DNA of 64,000 bases, taken from NCBI RefSeq assembly GCF_011386835.1, contig NC_088794.1, positions 70,008,434 through 70,072,433 of the forward strand, in the 5' to 3' direction. Below are positions 1-11,980 of the stretch, piece by piece (position 1 is the stretch's first letter; each line of letters begins with the position of its first letter). This stretch comes from Chrysemys picta bellii. Lineage: Eukaryota; Chordata; Testudines; Emydidae. The notes beneath the pieces were generated by a model. That model saw nothing but the letters and a program-made list of their open reading frames with translations, ran no database searches and was not told where the DNA came from. Position numbers and translations under genes: made by a program.

Positions 1-39
1 AAGTAAAATCCCACTCTCTGCTCTGTGGCCAAGCGAGAT

Positions 40-207
40 CAGGAGCACCGCCAGCTTTTCTGCCGCCCTAGGTGGCGGAAGGTCCCACCCCGAAATGCCG
101 CCCCCCACAGAGGCAGCGGAAGGTCCCGCCGCCGAAATACTGCCGCGGTCACAACCCCCCAAATTGCCTAGGGCGCCTAGGGCGCCTAATGGGTTGTGCC
201 GGTCCTG
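40..207. mobile_element. Complete short hAT-type non-autonomous element
   Basis: The element starts CAGGAGCACCGCC and ends GTGCCGGTCCTG. It is bracketed by a perfect 8-bp duplication AGCGAGAT at 32-39 and 208-215. An 8-bp duplication with CAG...CTG ends is the hallmark of hAT elements. The 168-bp interior is GC-rich (GCCGCC and GGCGCCTAGGGCGCC runs) and has no coding capacity. It resembles the CAGGGCCGGCTC-ended elements found later in the window. Confidence 0.75.
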
Positions 208-215
208 AGCGAGAT

Positions 216-486
216 TTACCAGCTGCAGGTAGATGAAAGTGTTCCTCTGTCTAGAGTCTGCCACGACTCCACCACACACCATGCAGAAAATGACTTGACT
301 TCCTTTTCTTTCAGTCAGATTATTTGTATGACATGTCTTTGTTTTAATAAATAAAACACAGATTGATTCTTAATTTATCATTGTGATTCTTCCCTTCTAA
401 TTATACTATTGAAATATATGTATCATTGGTTTAATCTGAAATCTACACTAAACATTTAGAGGTTTTGCTGCCTATGTACATGAAAG
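216..486. other. No recognisable feature
   Basis: AT-rich sequence after the hAT element. I see no open frame with family resemblance, no tandem repeat and no terminal inverted repeat here. Confidence 0.5.
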
Positions 487-575
487 GAAGGATGTCTTGT
501 GGTTAAAACAAAGGACTGGGAATCAGGAATCTATGGATCTATTCCCATCTCTGCCACAGACTTTTAAAGTCAAGT
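487..575 (+). mobile_element. tRNA-derived SINE head (turtle/core-SINE-like), truncated
   Basis: The stretch contains GTGGTTAAAACAAAGGACTGG followed by GGATCTATTCCCATCTCTGCC. These fit the A-box and B-box (GGTTCNANNCC-like) promoter layout of a tRNA-headed SINE, followed by CCACAGAC as in turtle SINEs. The core and 3' tail are missing or unrecognisable beyond about 575. Confidence 0.6.
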
Positions 576-1859
576 AATTTATGTCAAAATCTTCAAATGT
601 CTACTGATTACATGTGCCGTAGGGTCTGATTTTCAGAACCGCTAAGTGTACGTTACATGTTCCTCTCATCTGGTCCAGCCTACTGCTGGTGCTGGATAAG
701 TAGCTGTCCTTTTAGCTCAAGTGGCAAAGGCTCATATTTTAGTGCTGAAGGTCAATCCCTACTGATGGAATTCAATCACTAATTCAGTTAGAGTTGTGAG
801 TATTAAAGACTGCTGAAAAGCAGACCATATGGGGCCTATTTTTGATAGGTGCTGAATAACCACAGTTTTCATTGTCTTCATTTGGAGCTGCAGATGTTCA
901 TCATTTCTGTAAAATGATCTAAGCCATTCACTTTGGGTACCTAAAGAGTGAGGGACTCGCATCTAATGGACAATTTTGAAAATATAGGCCTAAAATCTCT
1001 GTGTTCCTCAGTTTACCCAGTTGAAAAAATAGGACAATAATGCTTATCTCACAGCAATGTTGCTGAGCCAAATTTATGGGTGTTTGTAAACCACTTTTAT
1101 TTTCAGATGGAATGTGCAACAGTAGCACAAAATATTATGCCTTATTGATTGTTAATAATGTATTATATCACACAATTACCAAATCACCATGATTTAAGAT
1201 GATGGATGAACCTATTTTGATGTAACCTTCACCTTGAAGTAAAGCTGCAACCTCCGCAATCAGCAGACAATTGTGTTTACCTAAGGTTATTCTAAATTGA
1301 TGTCTTTAATAAATCAATACACCATACCAGCCAATCTATGGAGACAATGCAGTACCATATGTCGAGGGAATATTAGAGCACTCACACCTAGTATTTGCAA
1401 GTCATCATTCAAGAATGTATATGCCAGGCTGAAGCGCTTTGTTTTTATACACAGTGACAATTTAAAAGCTATGGCAGATATATAAATCAGAATTGTGGCA
1501 CCAAATAAACTAAAGGTGTAGCAAAACACTTCACCTATATTACCAATTTTAAATAAATTTTAGAGCATAATAATGGAAAATACATTTAAAATTCACTCCA
1601 CATGCATTCATATTTGAAACCTGATTCTAAGAATTATCAAACTGGGGGACAGAAAGATATCACATAAGTAGATGAGTGGTTCCACAGACTAAATAATTCC
1701 TTGTACAAAGATTACAGGCTTCATGCCAAGAATTATTCTCTGAACTGTTGGTGAATAATATCCAATAAATAAAATGGAGAAAATCACAACTTTTCATAGA
1801 GAAACCGCAAATGTATTTGACATTTTTGCCTCTTCTCCATTATAAAATGTTGCCCAAAT
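576..1859. other. No recognisable feature
   Basis: Only short unrelated open frames occur on both strands (70 codons or fewer). I see no domain, repeat or element end. Confidence 0.45.
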
Positions 1860-2640
1860 CCTCATGGCTTGTATTCAGTGGGCCAAATTCAGCCTTGTAG
1901 TACTGGAACACAGTTCTCATTAACTTAAGTTGTGCCTGATTATTCTGCAACTGAATTTGGTACAATATCTTCCACTGTTTTGTTTGCATTTCTTTTTTAC
2001 TGGTGTTCAGCATTGTGCCAAGAGTATTTAGAGTTTTATCCGCCACTACCCCCAGATCCTATTCCTGCTTGATGTTTTGGAGCATATGGCCATTAAGGCT
2101 GTATTTCCAATCCTCCTTTTTTATCCCCAGGCTCATTATCTTACATTTCTCCACACTGAATCACTTAGTCCTGCCCAGGCTTCAAATCTGTTCACATCAT
2201 TCTAAATTTTATTGCCCTCCTGCTTTATATTGATTACCCCTCCCTACATTAAACTCATTAACAAATGTAATCACCTTCCTTTCCCCTTCCTTCGGGCTGC
2301 TAATGTTTAATGTTAATATTTGTACAAATACAAGTGCATGTGGCACTTCACTGACCAATTTCCTTCATCCCATACTGCTTTGATACCTTCTCTCTTCTCT
2401 CTAAAAGCCAACTCTTTATCCACTTAATTAGCTCAACTCCAATGAAGTATTTACCGACCTTCTTATGTGTAATACATTGTGGCCAATTGGTTATGTCCAT
2501 GGCTTCTCCTATGCTAGTTAATTAATACTATGTGTGTTTCTTTCTCAGCTATATTATATTAGCTTTAAGTGTAATCTCCTTTTTGTGGCTCCATGTCCTT
2601 AATTAAATCATAATTTCCTCCTAATATCCTCAAGTTTAGT
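1860..2640 (-). mobile_element. CR1-type LINE reverse-transcriptase remnant
   Basis: Read on the minus strand, short frames reproduce the palm/post-palm pattern of CR1 ORF2. A segment near 2460-2400 reads like FIGVELIKWIKSWL, the hydrophobic stretch between RT motifs A and B. A segment near 2120-2030 ends QEQDLGVVADKTLNTL, matching the CR1 signature E-x-DLGV-x-x-D. Stops and frame changes separate the pieces and no 3' tail is visible. It is an old fragment lacking endonuclease and ORF1. Assignment to CR1 rather than another CR1/L2-clade LINE is inference. Confidence 0.65.
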
Positions 2641-4260
2641 GCCTTCAGAATGCTCACTTGCAGAAAGCTTCCAAGTTTGAAATTTCATATCTCTTCCTGG
2701 ATATCCAGTTATTGTAACAGTCTGGAGAGAAAATGTCAGTGTGGGTTCTTTGGAGAAGATTCTCCTTTATGATCTATGGGGAAACCTTGTCACATGTAAT
2801 GTATTTGTAATACATGCATAATACACATTAAGAGGCCTGGAGAGTTCCATGCAAGGAATTACTGCAAGATATGTATTTTTCTGCAAATTTGAGCAGAAAT
2901 TTGCCTTATTTTTGTAATTGAGGAAAAGTTTTGAAGTATATATACATTTTTTTCCTGTTCAGAATTCTAGGAGGATCCTGTTGTGTAGGTAACAATCCTT
3001 ACCATGTCCGCTTAATTCAGTTCTAAATTTATGGAGATCCTGAGTTGTGATTCTAGGGCACTGAGTCTGTATTAGTCTCGGTGATAAGAGAGTGAGGATG
3101 GGCAACAAGGTGTCTCTGGGTAACAGCTTCAGTAAAAATAGTTCCCTTTTGATTCATTACAAGAGAGCCCTGCAACTTCTCTACTACAAGAGAAACCACA
3201 GTTCTTTAAAAGGTCATATCTGCAGTCCCTGTGCAAACCCCCGCCCTCATTTACATCAATGGGAATTTTCATAATCTGTGGACTACTCTCACCAATACCA
3301 TAAATGTTCTAGTTTCTAAATTATCTATTTTGAACTGATTCTGATTTTGTAGCAGATTTCTTCTTTCTTGCTTAATAAATATAGATCTTTTTTGGGCGGG
3401 GGGGATAGAAGTAAATAATTTGCTGAATATAATTAGATAACACATTGAAAATCAATTTGAATTGGGCATCTAACTCCCATTTGTGCCTTTGATAATCTCC
3501 CTGGTGAGTTTTTAGCTGTAAGTATCTTTTCAGCCTCCATTTTTAATTTTTTTAAACCATTTCCACATTTAAAAAAATCAATAAATTTCTAAGATCTGTT
3601 GTACACAATGCACTCCACTTAGGTGTACATTGCTTAACTACTTGTTCCATGTCTGCATATAAAGAACATTCAGTTCTGTGTTAGCCTCATTAAATTGCAA
3701 TGGCCAGCATCCTGGTCGATTGCATAATTTGGCAACCTGAGACCCCACAGGCTGCTCTTTATACTGTGATCACTCTAGATAGCGAATAGGCAGAAACAAT
3801 AATGAGATTTTGCTCATTTGTCAGGTTTTCTTTATTCCACGATTAGTAAATGCCATAAAGTATAACATAGAAAATAGCACTGTAATATATTTTTAACAAA
3901 TGATTGACTTGACATGAACATTGTGGCGCTAGCAGCTAGCTGAGCTCAGGTCAGGACCTCAAAGCAGTGTTAAGTGTCCCAATTCACTAGTCTGTTGAAT
4001 GTTAATGATATTGACTACACTTTTCTGTAACCAGCTGAATGCTATTTACATTGTGTATGTATCCTGTTTAATGTGTACTAAAGTAACTAAATTAACCTGT
4101 TGTTGCAATGTCCTTTTTCATATCTGTATCCTGTACTTAATTAACCTTAAGATCAAAGATATGTATACACTGCATGAAACTAATGAATATTACCTGTATT
4201 GTCTTCACTTATCTATCCATGTTATAATGACCGGTAATTGCCTTAGTAAATCATTGTAAA
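2641..4260. other. No recognisable feature
   Basis: AT-rich, with no coding signature or element end. The longest open frame (3999-4259, plus) has no similarity I recognise and ends in the target site of the next element. Confidence 0.4.
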
Positions 4261-4272
4261 TGGATTACTTGT

Positions 4273-5005
4273 AAAAAGAACAGGAGTACTTGTGGCACCT
4301 TAGAGACTAACAAATTTATTTGAGCATAAGATTTCGTGGGCTACAGCCCACTTTGTTGGATGCATGTAGTGGAAAATACAGTAGGAAGATATATATATAT
4401 ACACACACAGAGAACATGAAACAATGTGTGTTTTTGAAGAACAGTTGGAGAACACTTCAATCTCCCTGGCCACTCGATTACAGACCTAAAAGTCGCAATA
4501 TTACAACAAAAAAACTTCAAAAACAGACTCCAATGAGAGACTGCTGAATTGGAATTAATTTGCAAATTGGACACCATTAAATGAAGCTTGAATAAAGACC
4601 TGGGAGTGGATGGGCCATTACACAAAGTAAAACTATTTCCCCGTGCTTATTCCCTCTCCCCGCCCCCACACAGTTCCTCATATCTCCTTGTCAATTGCCA
4701 GAAATGGGCCATTTTCATTACCAATACAAACAGTTCTTTTTCTCTCCTGCTGATAAAAGCTTTGCCTTAACTGATCACTCTCCTTATAGTGTGTATGGTA
4801 ACACACATTGTTTCATGTTCTCTGTGTGTATATATATATATATATATATATGTCTTCCTACTGTATTTTTCACCAGATGCATCCGATGAAGTGGGCTGTA
4901 GCCCACAAAAGCTTATGTTCAAATAAATTTGTTAGTCTCTAAGGTGCCACAAGTACTCCTGTTCTTTTTGTGGATACAGACTAACAGGGCTGCTACTCTG
5001 AAACC
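4273..5005 (+). mobile_element. Penelope-derived element with inverted terminal arms
   Basis: A perfect 12-bp duplication TGGATTACTTGT flanks the insertion (4261-4272 and 5006-5017). About 160 bp at the left (4273-4430) is the reverse complement of 4803-4960 near the right end. The right arm continues about 45 nt further into GGGCTGCTACTCTGAAACC, the element terminus, which the left arm lacks. The middle (about 4433-4620, plus strand) carries decayed frames of the same endonuclease C-terminus encoded at 5449-6081, including a resemblance to its QKNF and RETAEL segments. So this is a 5'-truncated plus-strand copy joined to an inverted copy of its own 3' end. Naming it Penelope-like relies on the endonuclease match. 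Confidence 0.75.
4829..4851. repeat. (TA)n microsatellite in a Penelope arm
   Basis: An uninterrupted alternating TA run of about 23 bp follows a TGTGTG run. The inverted counterpart at about 4389-4400 is shorter, so the two arms have diverged in repeat length since insertion. Confidence 0.85.
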
Positions 5006-5017
5006 TGGATTACTTGT

Positions 5018-5281
5018 GTATGCTTGAGAAGTAGAAGATTAACTTCAAAGAGGGGTCATTGTATGTTTCACTGTGGGAAGACTAAGGACAAATGTTGGGC
5101 TAAGGACAATTGCTAGACCATCTTAAATTATAAGAAAGCACACTGGGAGAGATTCTGCACCTTTAATCCTCCTGAATGCTGAGAGAGGGGTTCTAGATGC
5201 AGTGAAAAAGGTCCCCCAAACCCCATTTTGGGAAGCCCTGGGCCTGAGGTCTTATGAAAAGACTCTAAGAGACTGGTAGAT
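5018..5281. other. Spacer between two Penelope insertions
   Basis: About 260 bp of unrecognised sequence between the right target duplication of the 4273-5005 element and the left duplication of the next element. Confidence 0.5.
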
Positions 5282-5293
5282 TACTTTATCTCT

Positions 5294-6347
5294 AAAAAGC
5301 AACAGAGGGTCCTGTGGCACCTTTAAGACTAACAGAAGTATTGGGAGCATAAGTTTTCGTGGGTAAGAACCTCACTTCTTTAGATGCAAGTAATGGAAAT
5401 CTCCAGAGGCAGGTATAAATCAGTATGGAGATAACGAGGTTAGTTCAATCAGGGAGGGTGAGGTGCTCTGCTAGCAGTTGAGGTGTGAACACCAAGGGAG
5501 GAGAAACTGCTTCTGTAGTTGGAAAGCCATTCACAGTCTTTGTTTAATCCTGAGCTGATGGTGTCAAATTTGCAAATGAACTGGAGCTCAGCAGTTTCTC
5601 TTTGGAGTTTGGTCCTGAAGTTTTTTTGCTGTAAAATGGCTACCTTAACATCTGCTATTGTGTGGCCAGGGAGGTTGAAGTGTTCTCCTACAGGTTTTTG
5701 TATATTGCCATTCCTGATATCTGACTTGTGTCCATTTATCCTCTTGCGTAGTAACTGTCCAGTTTGGCCAATGTACATAGCAGAGCGGCACTGCTGGCAT
5801 ATGATGGCATATATAACATTGGTGGACGTGCAGGTGAATGAGCCGGTGATGTTGTAGCTGATCTGGTTAGGTCCTGTGATGGTGTTGCTGGTGTAGATAT
5901 GTGGGCAGAGTTGGCATCGAGGTTTGTTGCATGGGTTGGTTCCTGAGTTAGAGTTGTTATGGTGCGGTGCGTGGTTGCTGGTGAGAATATGCTTAAGGTT
6001 GGCGGGTTGTCTGTGGGACTGGCCTGCCTCCCAAGGTCTGTGAAAGTGAGGGATCATTGTCCAGGATGGGTTGTAGATCACTGATGATGCGTTGGAGAGG
6101 TTTAAGCTGAGGACTGTAGGTGATGGCCAGTGGAGTTCGTTGGTTTCTTTTTTGGGCCTGTCTTGTAGCAGGAGGCTTCTGGGTACATGTCTGGCTCTGT
6201 TAATTTGTTTCTTTATTTCCTTGTGTGGGTATCGTAGTTTTGAGAATGCTTGGTGAAGATCTTGTAGGTGTTCGTCTCTGTCTGAGGGTTTGGAGCAGAT
6301 GCGATTGTACCTCAGTGCTTGGCTGTAGATGACGGCTACCCCTCTGA
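5294..6347 (-). mobile_element. Penelope-like element (PLE), 5'-truncated
   Basis: A 12-bp duplication TACTTTATCTCT flanks the unit (5282-5293 and 6348-6359). The left end begins AAAAAGCAACAG and continues into the same 3' untranslated sequence that forms the arms of the foldback elements. The right end is CGGCTACCCCTCTGA, the reverse complement of the 15-nt terminus (TCAGAGGGGTAGCCG) that the foldbacks carry at their left. The interior encodes, on the minus strand, the end of the reverse transcriptase and a GIY-YIG endonuclease. Having the terminal 15 nt at the far end rather than next to the AAAAAGCAACAG boundary fits the circularly permuted, LTR-like ends described for Penelope elements. 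Confidence 0.8.
5449..6347 (-). pseudogene. PLE reverse-transcriptase thumb plus GIY-YIG endonuclease, frameshifted
   Basis: The longest clean frame (6081-5449, minus, 210 codons from a GTG) is the endonuclease. It has a Cys/His cluster C51-x4-C56-x2-C59-x-H61, then VIY at 89-91 and YIG at 103-105 (the GIY-YIG core). Next come LRKRINGHK (R112/R114, H118), RETAEL (candidate catalytic Glu 162/165) and GLN at 178-180. PLE endonucleases carry exactly this upstream CCCH/CCHH motif. It would nick the target DNA for target-primed reverse transcription. Upstream (about 6330-6150) is a thumb-like stretch beginning RYNRICSKPSDRD. Between about 6150 and 6010 the family-like reading moves into another frame (IISDLQPILDNDPSLSQ) and back again, so at least two frameshifts have disabled the copy. 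The reverse-transcriptase palm and fingers are absent. Confidence 0.8.
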
Positions 6348-6359
6348 TACTTTATCTCT

Positions 6360-9300
6360 GCTACCATTTGGACTACGTACTCTGATCCAGCTGTAATGTA
6401 TTTTATCTGCTTTAACCTTTTAATAATTCTCATTTCTTTCCTCTGTTAATAAACTTTTAGTTAGTTTCCTAAAGGTTTTGGTTGTAGTGTTATCTTTAGT
6501 GAGATCTTGAATATATTTTGACCTGGGGGTAAGTGACTGGCTCTTTGGGGCTGGAAGTAATCCAATATGTGGTGAATTTGGTTTTAATAACTTTTTGTAA
6601 TAAAGTCCAGTTTGTACGGGTGGTAAAAAGGGGTGGGAATGCTTAAGAGGAATGTCTGCAACTCAATGGTAAGACAAATATAGTGATCCAGGAGTACACA
6701 TTTGTTACTGACTTTGTGAAATCTAATGACAGAATATACCATCAGTTTGGAGGGTCTGCCCTAATTTCTGACAGTCTGTCCTGAATTTGCATTCTTAGCT
6801 GTAAGCCACTCCAAGCAGCATAACAAACATATTCATTGTAATTCTGAGAAAAACATGTAAGGCATTGTTTATACAAGTAATTACATGAACATTTAGTCCT
6901 CTAAACAGCATCTTCTACAAGCAACTGCATGATCAATGTATGTGCATATTCAGGGATTCATGCACTGCTGTGCATGTTATTGGAACTCACTCTAATATGA
7001 CATTCTACAAATTAAATACATTTAAAAAGCATTGTGTCAGATGATGTATTTCAGAGATCATGAAAACTGGTTGTTTTAAAATGTTTTTCAAGTCCACACA
7101 ATGATTAATGTATTTTATGGGCTATATAACCTATACCTAGAAAACACTTTTTTCAATATGCCAGATGTTGGATGGAGGGATGGAAATTTAAAAAATAAAA
7201 CAAACGTAAAGTTTGTCCTTCTGAATTACCACTGCCACCTTGTTCTGACAAAAGTCCCCAAAAGCCAGCACCACTAAGTGGAGTATGGATGTTTTTCAAG
7301 CTCACTAGATATATTTAAAGCTATTAGGCTGCATTCACCCAATCATTGGCACCTGGGTAACTCCACTGACTTGAACTGCCATCAGAGTAACTGAGAGGTG
7401 AATCAGATCCATGTTCTGTCTTTCCACCAAAACAATGTGTTGCCAAGGAAGACACTTGCTTTGACATATTATGCTTGCAAATTGCCTCTCCAGGCAATTC
7501 ACTCATGCCAATAATATTCTGCAGATTGTGAGGCTGTTCATAGCTTTGATACTCTGGAACATAATTAAGGACCTTCTGTGCTTTCCCTCCTTCTCAACTT
7601 TCACTGAAGCACTGAGAAAGGAGCAAAAGCAAGAGCTGATATTGACCTGACAGAAACTAATCAGCTACCATTTCTGTGTCTATCAAATTCTAGCACTGAC
7701 CATTTGAAATCCCAGTTACAGAAGAAGGGCAATCTGAGAATAGCTCTGAATCAGGATAGAAAGTGAGAGAAAAGAGGCCATTGTTTAAGTAAATTTTTTA
7801 CATAGGAGGGGGACTTGAGGACATAGACAACTTTCCTTCTGTGTAACAGCCTGAAAAATGTCTAGCTGTCTACCGGCAGCTACCAGCTGACAGTGCTGTA
7901 TCAGCTTGAGTACCTGTTATACTGTTCCTGCTAGTATTATATGTACTGAGACATCTTCAGGGTATGTCATACGCCATTTCATTGATTTAAGAAGACTAGT
8001 TGAAATGGCTGGGTTTGTGGCCATATTATGATAGATTGAGAATAGAGAAGTGAAAACATTTGATTCATATTTTAAATGCACTTGAAATTAACCTTGTTTC
8101 ACGTTCACCTAGCTGGCAGAAAGTAGTGTCAGTTCTTGTCTGTTAGCTTTTCATCAAAATTGGATACACATTTGTTGCCCTTCCTAATTATCCACAAATA
8201 TTTTAAGGTTGCTCTTTACTAGCGCACTTCACATTCACACAGTGTTATGCAAATTCCACCTTTCTAGGTTCTCCTAACAACCTTTCTCTATCCACAAAAC
8301 CAAAAAAGTCCTGCCTCAAGATACCACCACCCCAGTCTCCACCTCTTCCTTCCTCCAAGTTCACCATAACTTTGGTTCTCTCACTAATGTGAGAAAACGT
8401 CCTTTCCATCCATGACCTTCAAACCACCTCAGTGGTACTTTAGAACTTACCCTGAGTCAGGTCTGTGTTACTTTTCAAGGGATCAACTACTAGTATCAGA
8501 GTTGGCCTCTTTACTATTATATTGTCTATCATCTTGTCTGGCCCCCTGGTGTCCCTTTTGATATGTGAAATCATATCCTGTTCTAAGGGTCCAGTGGTTT
8601 CAGTGGGAGTTGGCTCCTAGGTGCTTTTGAAAATCCTATTTGCATCTTCAGGTGTCTCAATACCTTTGAAAAGCTGGGGTTTTGGATCAATCTTTTATCT
8701 CACTGCAATATTCTCTCCAGGAAAAAAAAAAAACAATAAGGCCAGGGCAGTGCACTGAGATTAGACTTCCCTAGTGTTTCTAATTCCCTTGATTTCCCTC
8801 AGCCCATGAGTTAGTATAGGGCTTTGAAAAAGGCTTTCCCATTTACTTGGGAGAGGACAATCTTCTCACACTTCAGTATATGCCATTACTTAACTGAAGC
8901 ATGTAAACAGATTCTTTTCATATCTGTGTGATCTTAACATTCAAAATCTATAACTTGGCAAAGAGGAATATTGCCCCTTACACTGGTGAAAATCAGGAGT
9001 AACTCCATTGAAATCAGTAATGAAAATCCAATATAAAGAGATCAAAATTAGGCTCTGTATATGTTTCCTTTAAATGCACTTATCAGCAAGGATAGCATCT
9101 TCATGACATCTCCGATATGCCAAAATACTGATCCCTTTCTAACCCTGTCATGGAAGATAAAGACTAAAACTATGCCAGAAGAAGCTGAGAGAGAATACCC
9201 CCAGTAGGGCTACCATAAGCAGCCATATACTCTCCTGCCAGGGGTGTGTTAGGGGCTTTTTTCAGGGCAGGAAGGGTTAGCACCAAACATTTTGCACGAT

Positions 9301-11128
9301 GGGGGCTTCTGAGCTGCCAGTGTTTACAATGGCCCTCAGAGTAATGCAAAGTCTAGGTCCAGAGATGGCTTAAAGCTACCTTTTGTCTCCCCACCTTCGA
9401 TCCCATTCCTTCTATGTTGCACCTGCAGAAAACTCAGCATAGACATTAAACCGTGAACTTTTCCTTTTCTCAGTTCTGTGCTCACATAGAATTCCATGAC
9501 CTTATTTTTAATGGGAAGTTGCTGCTTGGAAGGCAACTGTAAAATCAAGTTTCCCACTAGGTGGCAAAGAGAGACAATAATTTGCAGCGTTTTTCTGTGG
9601 GGGGAAAAATGAGGATGAAAAAGCTCCCAGCTGTAAAACCTAGCTTACAAAAGTATATTGTGTGCTACAGATATAGCCTTTGGGAGTGAAACTGACTTTT
9701 AATAACTACAGATCTGAAAGTCTGGAAAGAACAGATTGACTGGGGCAACTCAGATGAGGACATTTTTTTCAAAATTATCTGCACAGAGGGAAAAATTGAG
9801 CTACTTTTAAGTTGTCCATCTTAGTGCTCTCTTTTGGCTGGTATTTTTCTCCAGATCACTTCCCAAGTGCTATATTATTCAGGGCCATGTTGTTCTCTGC
9901 AGTACAGCCGAAGTGACATTATTTCACAAAGAATGTCGCTTTAATAAAGACATGCCACTCACCATGCTACAGAGCATTGTAAATATGGAGTAACTCCACT
10001 GCAGTTATCCTAATTATACAATGTTGTAGCTTAAATCAGATCTAACCCTATGAATTTAGAGCCCAAATTTGCAAGGTGATGAGCACCTTACAGGATCAAG
10101 CCCTGAGAATTTGAATAATACCCTTCATAATAAGCTATAAATTAAGTTTTTTTGTCGGTTTTGGGTTTCACTGCCAATCTAAAACTCAGCCCAGATTTGC
10201 TAAAAGGCTCACAAATAGCCAGGGACCTTCTGGCAACCCTGGGCTGTCTTTCAATTGAACCTTGGGCTTTTGGGTATATACAACATACCATAATTTTATT
10301 CCTTCACACCAGGGTCATTTTCCCAGCTATCATGGCTCCAACTACCTAATGCTCATTGTGCAGATAGTTATAAGCTTTAGTACATTCCATTATGCAAGAT
10401 TCTTTCTGCGCATTTTGAATGCAAATGTCATTGTTGCATATTCGCATTTACAACATAATAAATACAATTACAATGGGTATATCAAATTTGCTGTCAGCAT
10501 CTTCTTTTGTGCTTTATAAATACCTTAATGATTCTTTTTCTGTTTTGTAAACAATTGTACTTCTCCCTGGGAGCAAATGTATAAAAGCTTTGTTTGTGGT
10601 ATGTAAATACTATGTAGCTATTGAATGAATTGTTAAAAATCATTCTTGTACAATGCAGCTGATGTTTCAGCTATTATTACTGTTATTTACACAGCACCAT
10701 TGATGTGCCTGGCACTTTAGTAAAGGGAGTGGTAGCAACCTTTATATTTAGTTTTCCCAAAACTTTCCATTATAAAAATTCTTACAATTTGTTTTTAAGA
10801 GCTCTAGTGCCTCACTGATTTGTAGCAGGAGCTATAATTAGCCTTTTGTTACCCCATTTCAATCCATTCAGATTTGGACAAGTTATGAGTTGTTGAAAAT
10901 TGCCATTTCTTGAATGTGGTTTGCTCTGTATAGATATGTAAGAAGACAAGGTTCATTATTAAAATCTAAATTAGACAGATAATTTAATGAATCATGACAA
11001 TAAACCACAGAGTGAGAAGGAAAGGAGGCAAGAGAATAGAGTGCCAGGAGAAAGAGAAAAGTATTGTGGGGAGAAGATATTTTTCAATGAAAAAAGATCA
11101 TGTAATTTGTTTTAATGCTTTCTAATGG
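6360..11128. other. Long stretch without a recognisable gene
   Basis: Both strands hold only short frames (85 codons or fewer) with no family resemblance. Around 8950-9060 a weak palindromic pattern (GGAGTAACTCCATTG) resembles the small GGCC-ended MITEs listed elsewhere. At about 10668-10730 an ATTATTACTGTTATTTAC string followed by GCACC...GGCAC resembles a SINE 3' tail. Both are too decayed to annotate separately. Confidence 0.4.
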
Positions 11129-11593
11129 TCAGGGCACAAGAATAGGTATTGCATTCTGAAGTGGATTTTTGGGGTGGAAAGTTAGGAGAAATAAATGACT
11201 TTTGAAGGGGGATTCAACAGAGGAGGTGAAGGCGAAAGGCTGGTGCTTTTTCAAGCAGTGAGGAGATAGTCGCAAGTGAGAGAAAGAGACAAAGGGAGCA
11301 TTCAGGAGAAAAGAGTGAGTATGAGGGGCAGTGGTAAGAAATGAGAGCAGAGATGTGAAGTGGGTAGAGCTGTGTAGAACTTTCAAGGTGAGGATGAAGA
11401 GTTTGATGTTGATATGGGGAAAGACAGGAAGCCAATGATGATGCTCAGTAAGGGAAGGAATGAGCTGGTGAGTGGGGTGGGAATGGAGGATGCAGCAGTT
11501 CAAACAGAATGGTGGAATGCGAAGCAAAGACACAAAAGGAATTCCAGCAGTCAATGCATGAGATGACCAAAGCATGATCCTAGATTTAAGCAA
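11129..11593 (-). pseudogene. LINE ORF2 C-terminal remnant (L2/CR1-like)
   Basis: A 154-codon minus-strand frame includes HWLPV at residues 53-57. This is followed by INIKLFILTLKVLH, then S/P-rich sequence, then FKSHLFLLTF at the end. The order HWLPV - hydrophobic 'FKxLLLTFKALH' - proline/serine-rich linker - 'FKxxLKTxLF' is the usual post-RT tail of L2/Rex/CR1-type LINE ORF2 proteins. No RT motif precedes it and the conserved YLSDLL and RAFS elements are eroded, so this is a remnant. Low-complexity coding on the C-rich strand could be coincidental. Confidence 0.4.
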
Positions 11594-11707
11594 GGGGGAA
11601 AAGTGAGGAATGGTGTGTTTTTAGAGATATAGAGGAAGAAACAGTTGAATTTGCTGTAAAACAGTATATAAAAGTGGAAGCTGAAACCTGGAGACAGACT
11701 TTCCACT

Positions 11708-11912
11708 ATCAGAGGGGTAGCCATGTTAGTCTGAATCTGTAAAAAGCAACAGAGGGTCCTATGGCACCTTTAAGACTAATAGAAGTATTGGGAGCATAAG
11801 CTTTCGTGGGTAAGAACCTCACTTCTTCAGATGCAAGAAGTGAGGTTCTTACCCACGAAAGCTTATGCTCCCAATACTTCTGTTAGTCTTAAAGGTGCCA
11901 CAGGACCCTCTG
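11708..11912 (-). mobile_element. Foldback (palindromic) PLE-derived element 1
   Basis: A 12-bp duplication AGACTTTCCACT lies at 11696-11707 and 11913-11924. The element has an unpaired head (ATCAGAGGGGTAGCC...TCTGTAAAAAG). Two 78-bp inverted arms follow, at 11750-11827 and 11835-11912, separated by a 7-nt loop CAGATGC. The arms are nearly identical and match the 3' untranslated end of the PLE at 5294. No coding capacity. Confidence 0.85.
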
Positions 11913-11980
11913 AGACTTTCCACTGTATCCAAAAACATCGGTGGATTAAACACTACCCTGATTAGCTGGAACACTACATA

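Noticed and set aside
4389..4405. CRISPR-like or tandem array near the TA/AC runs
   Set aside because: Simple dinucleotide tract within a Penelope arm; no repeat-spacer organisation anywhere in the window.
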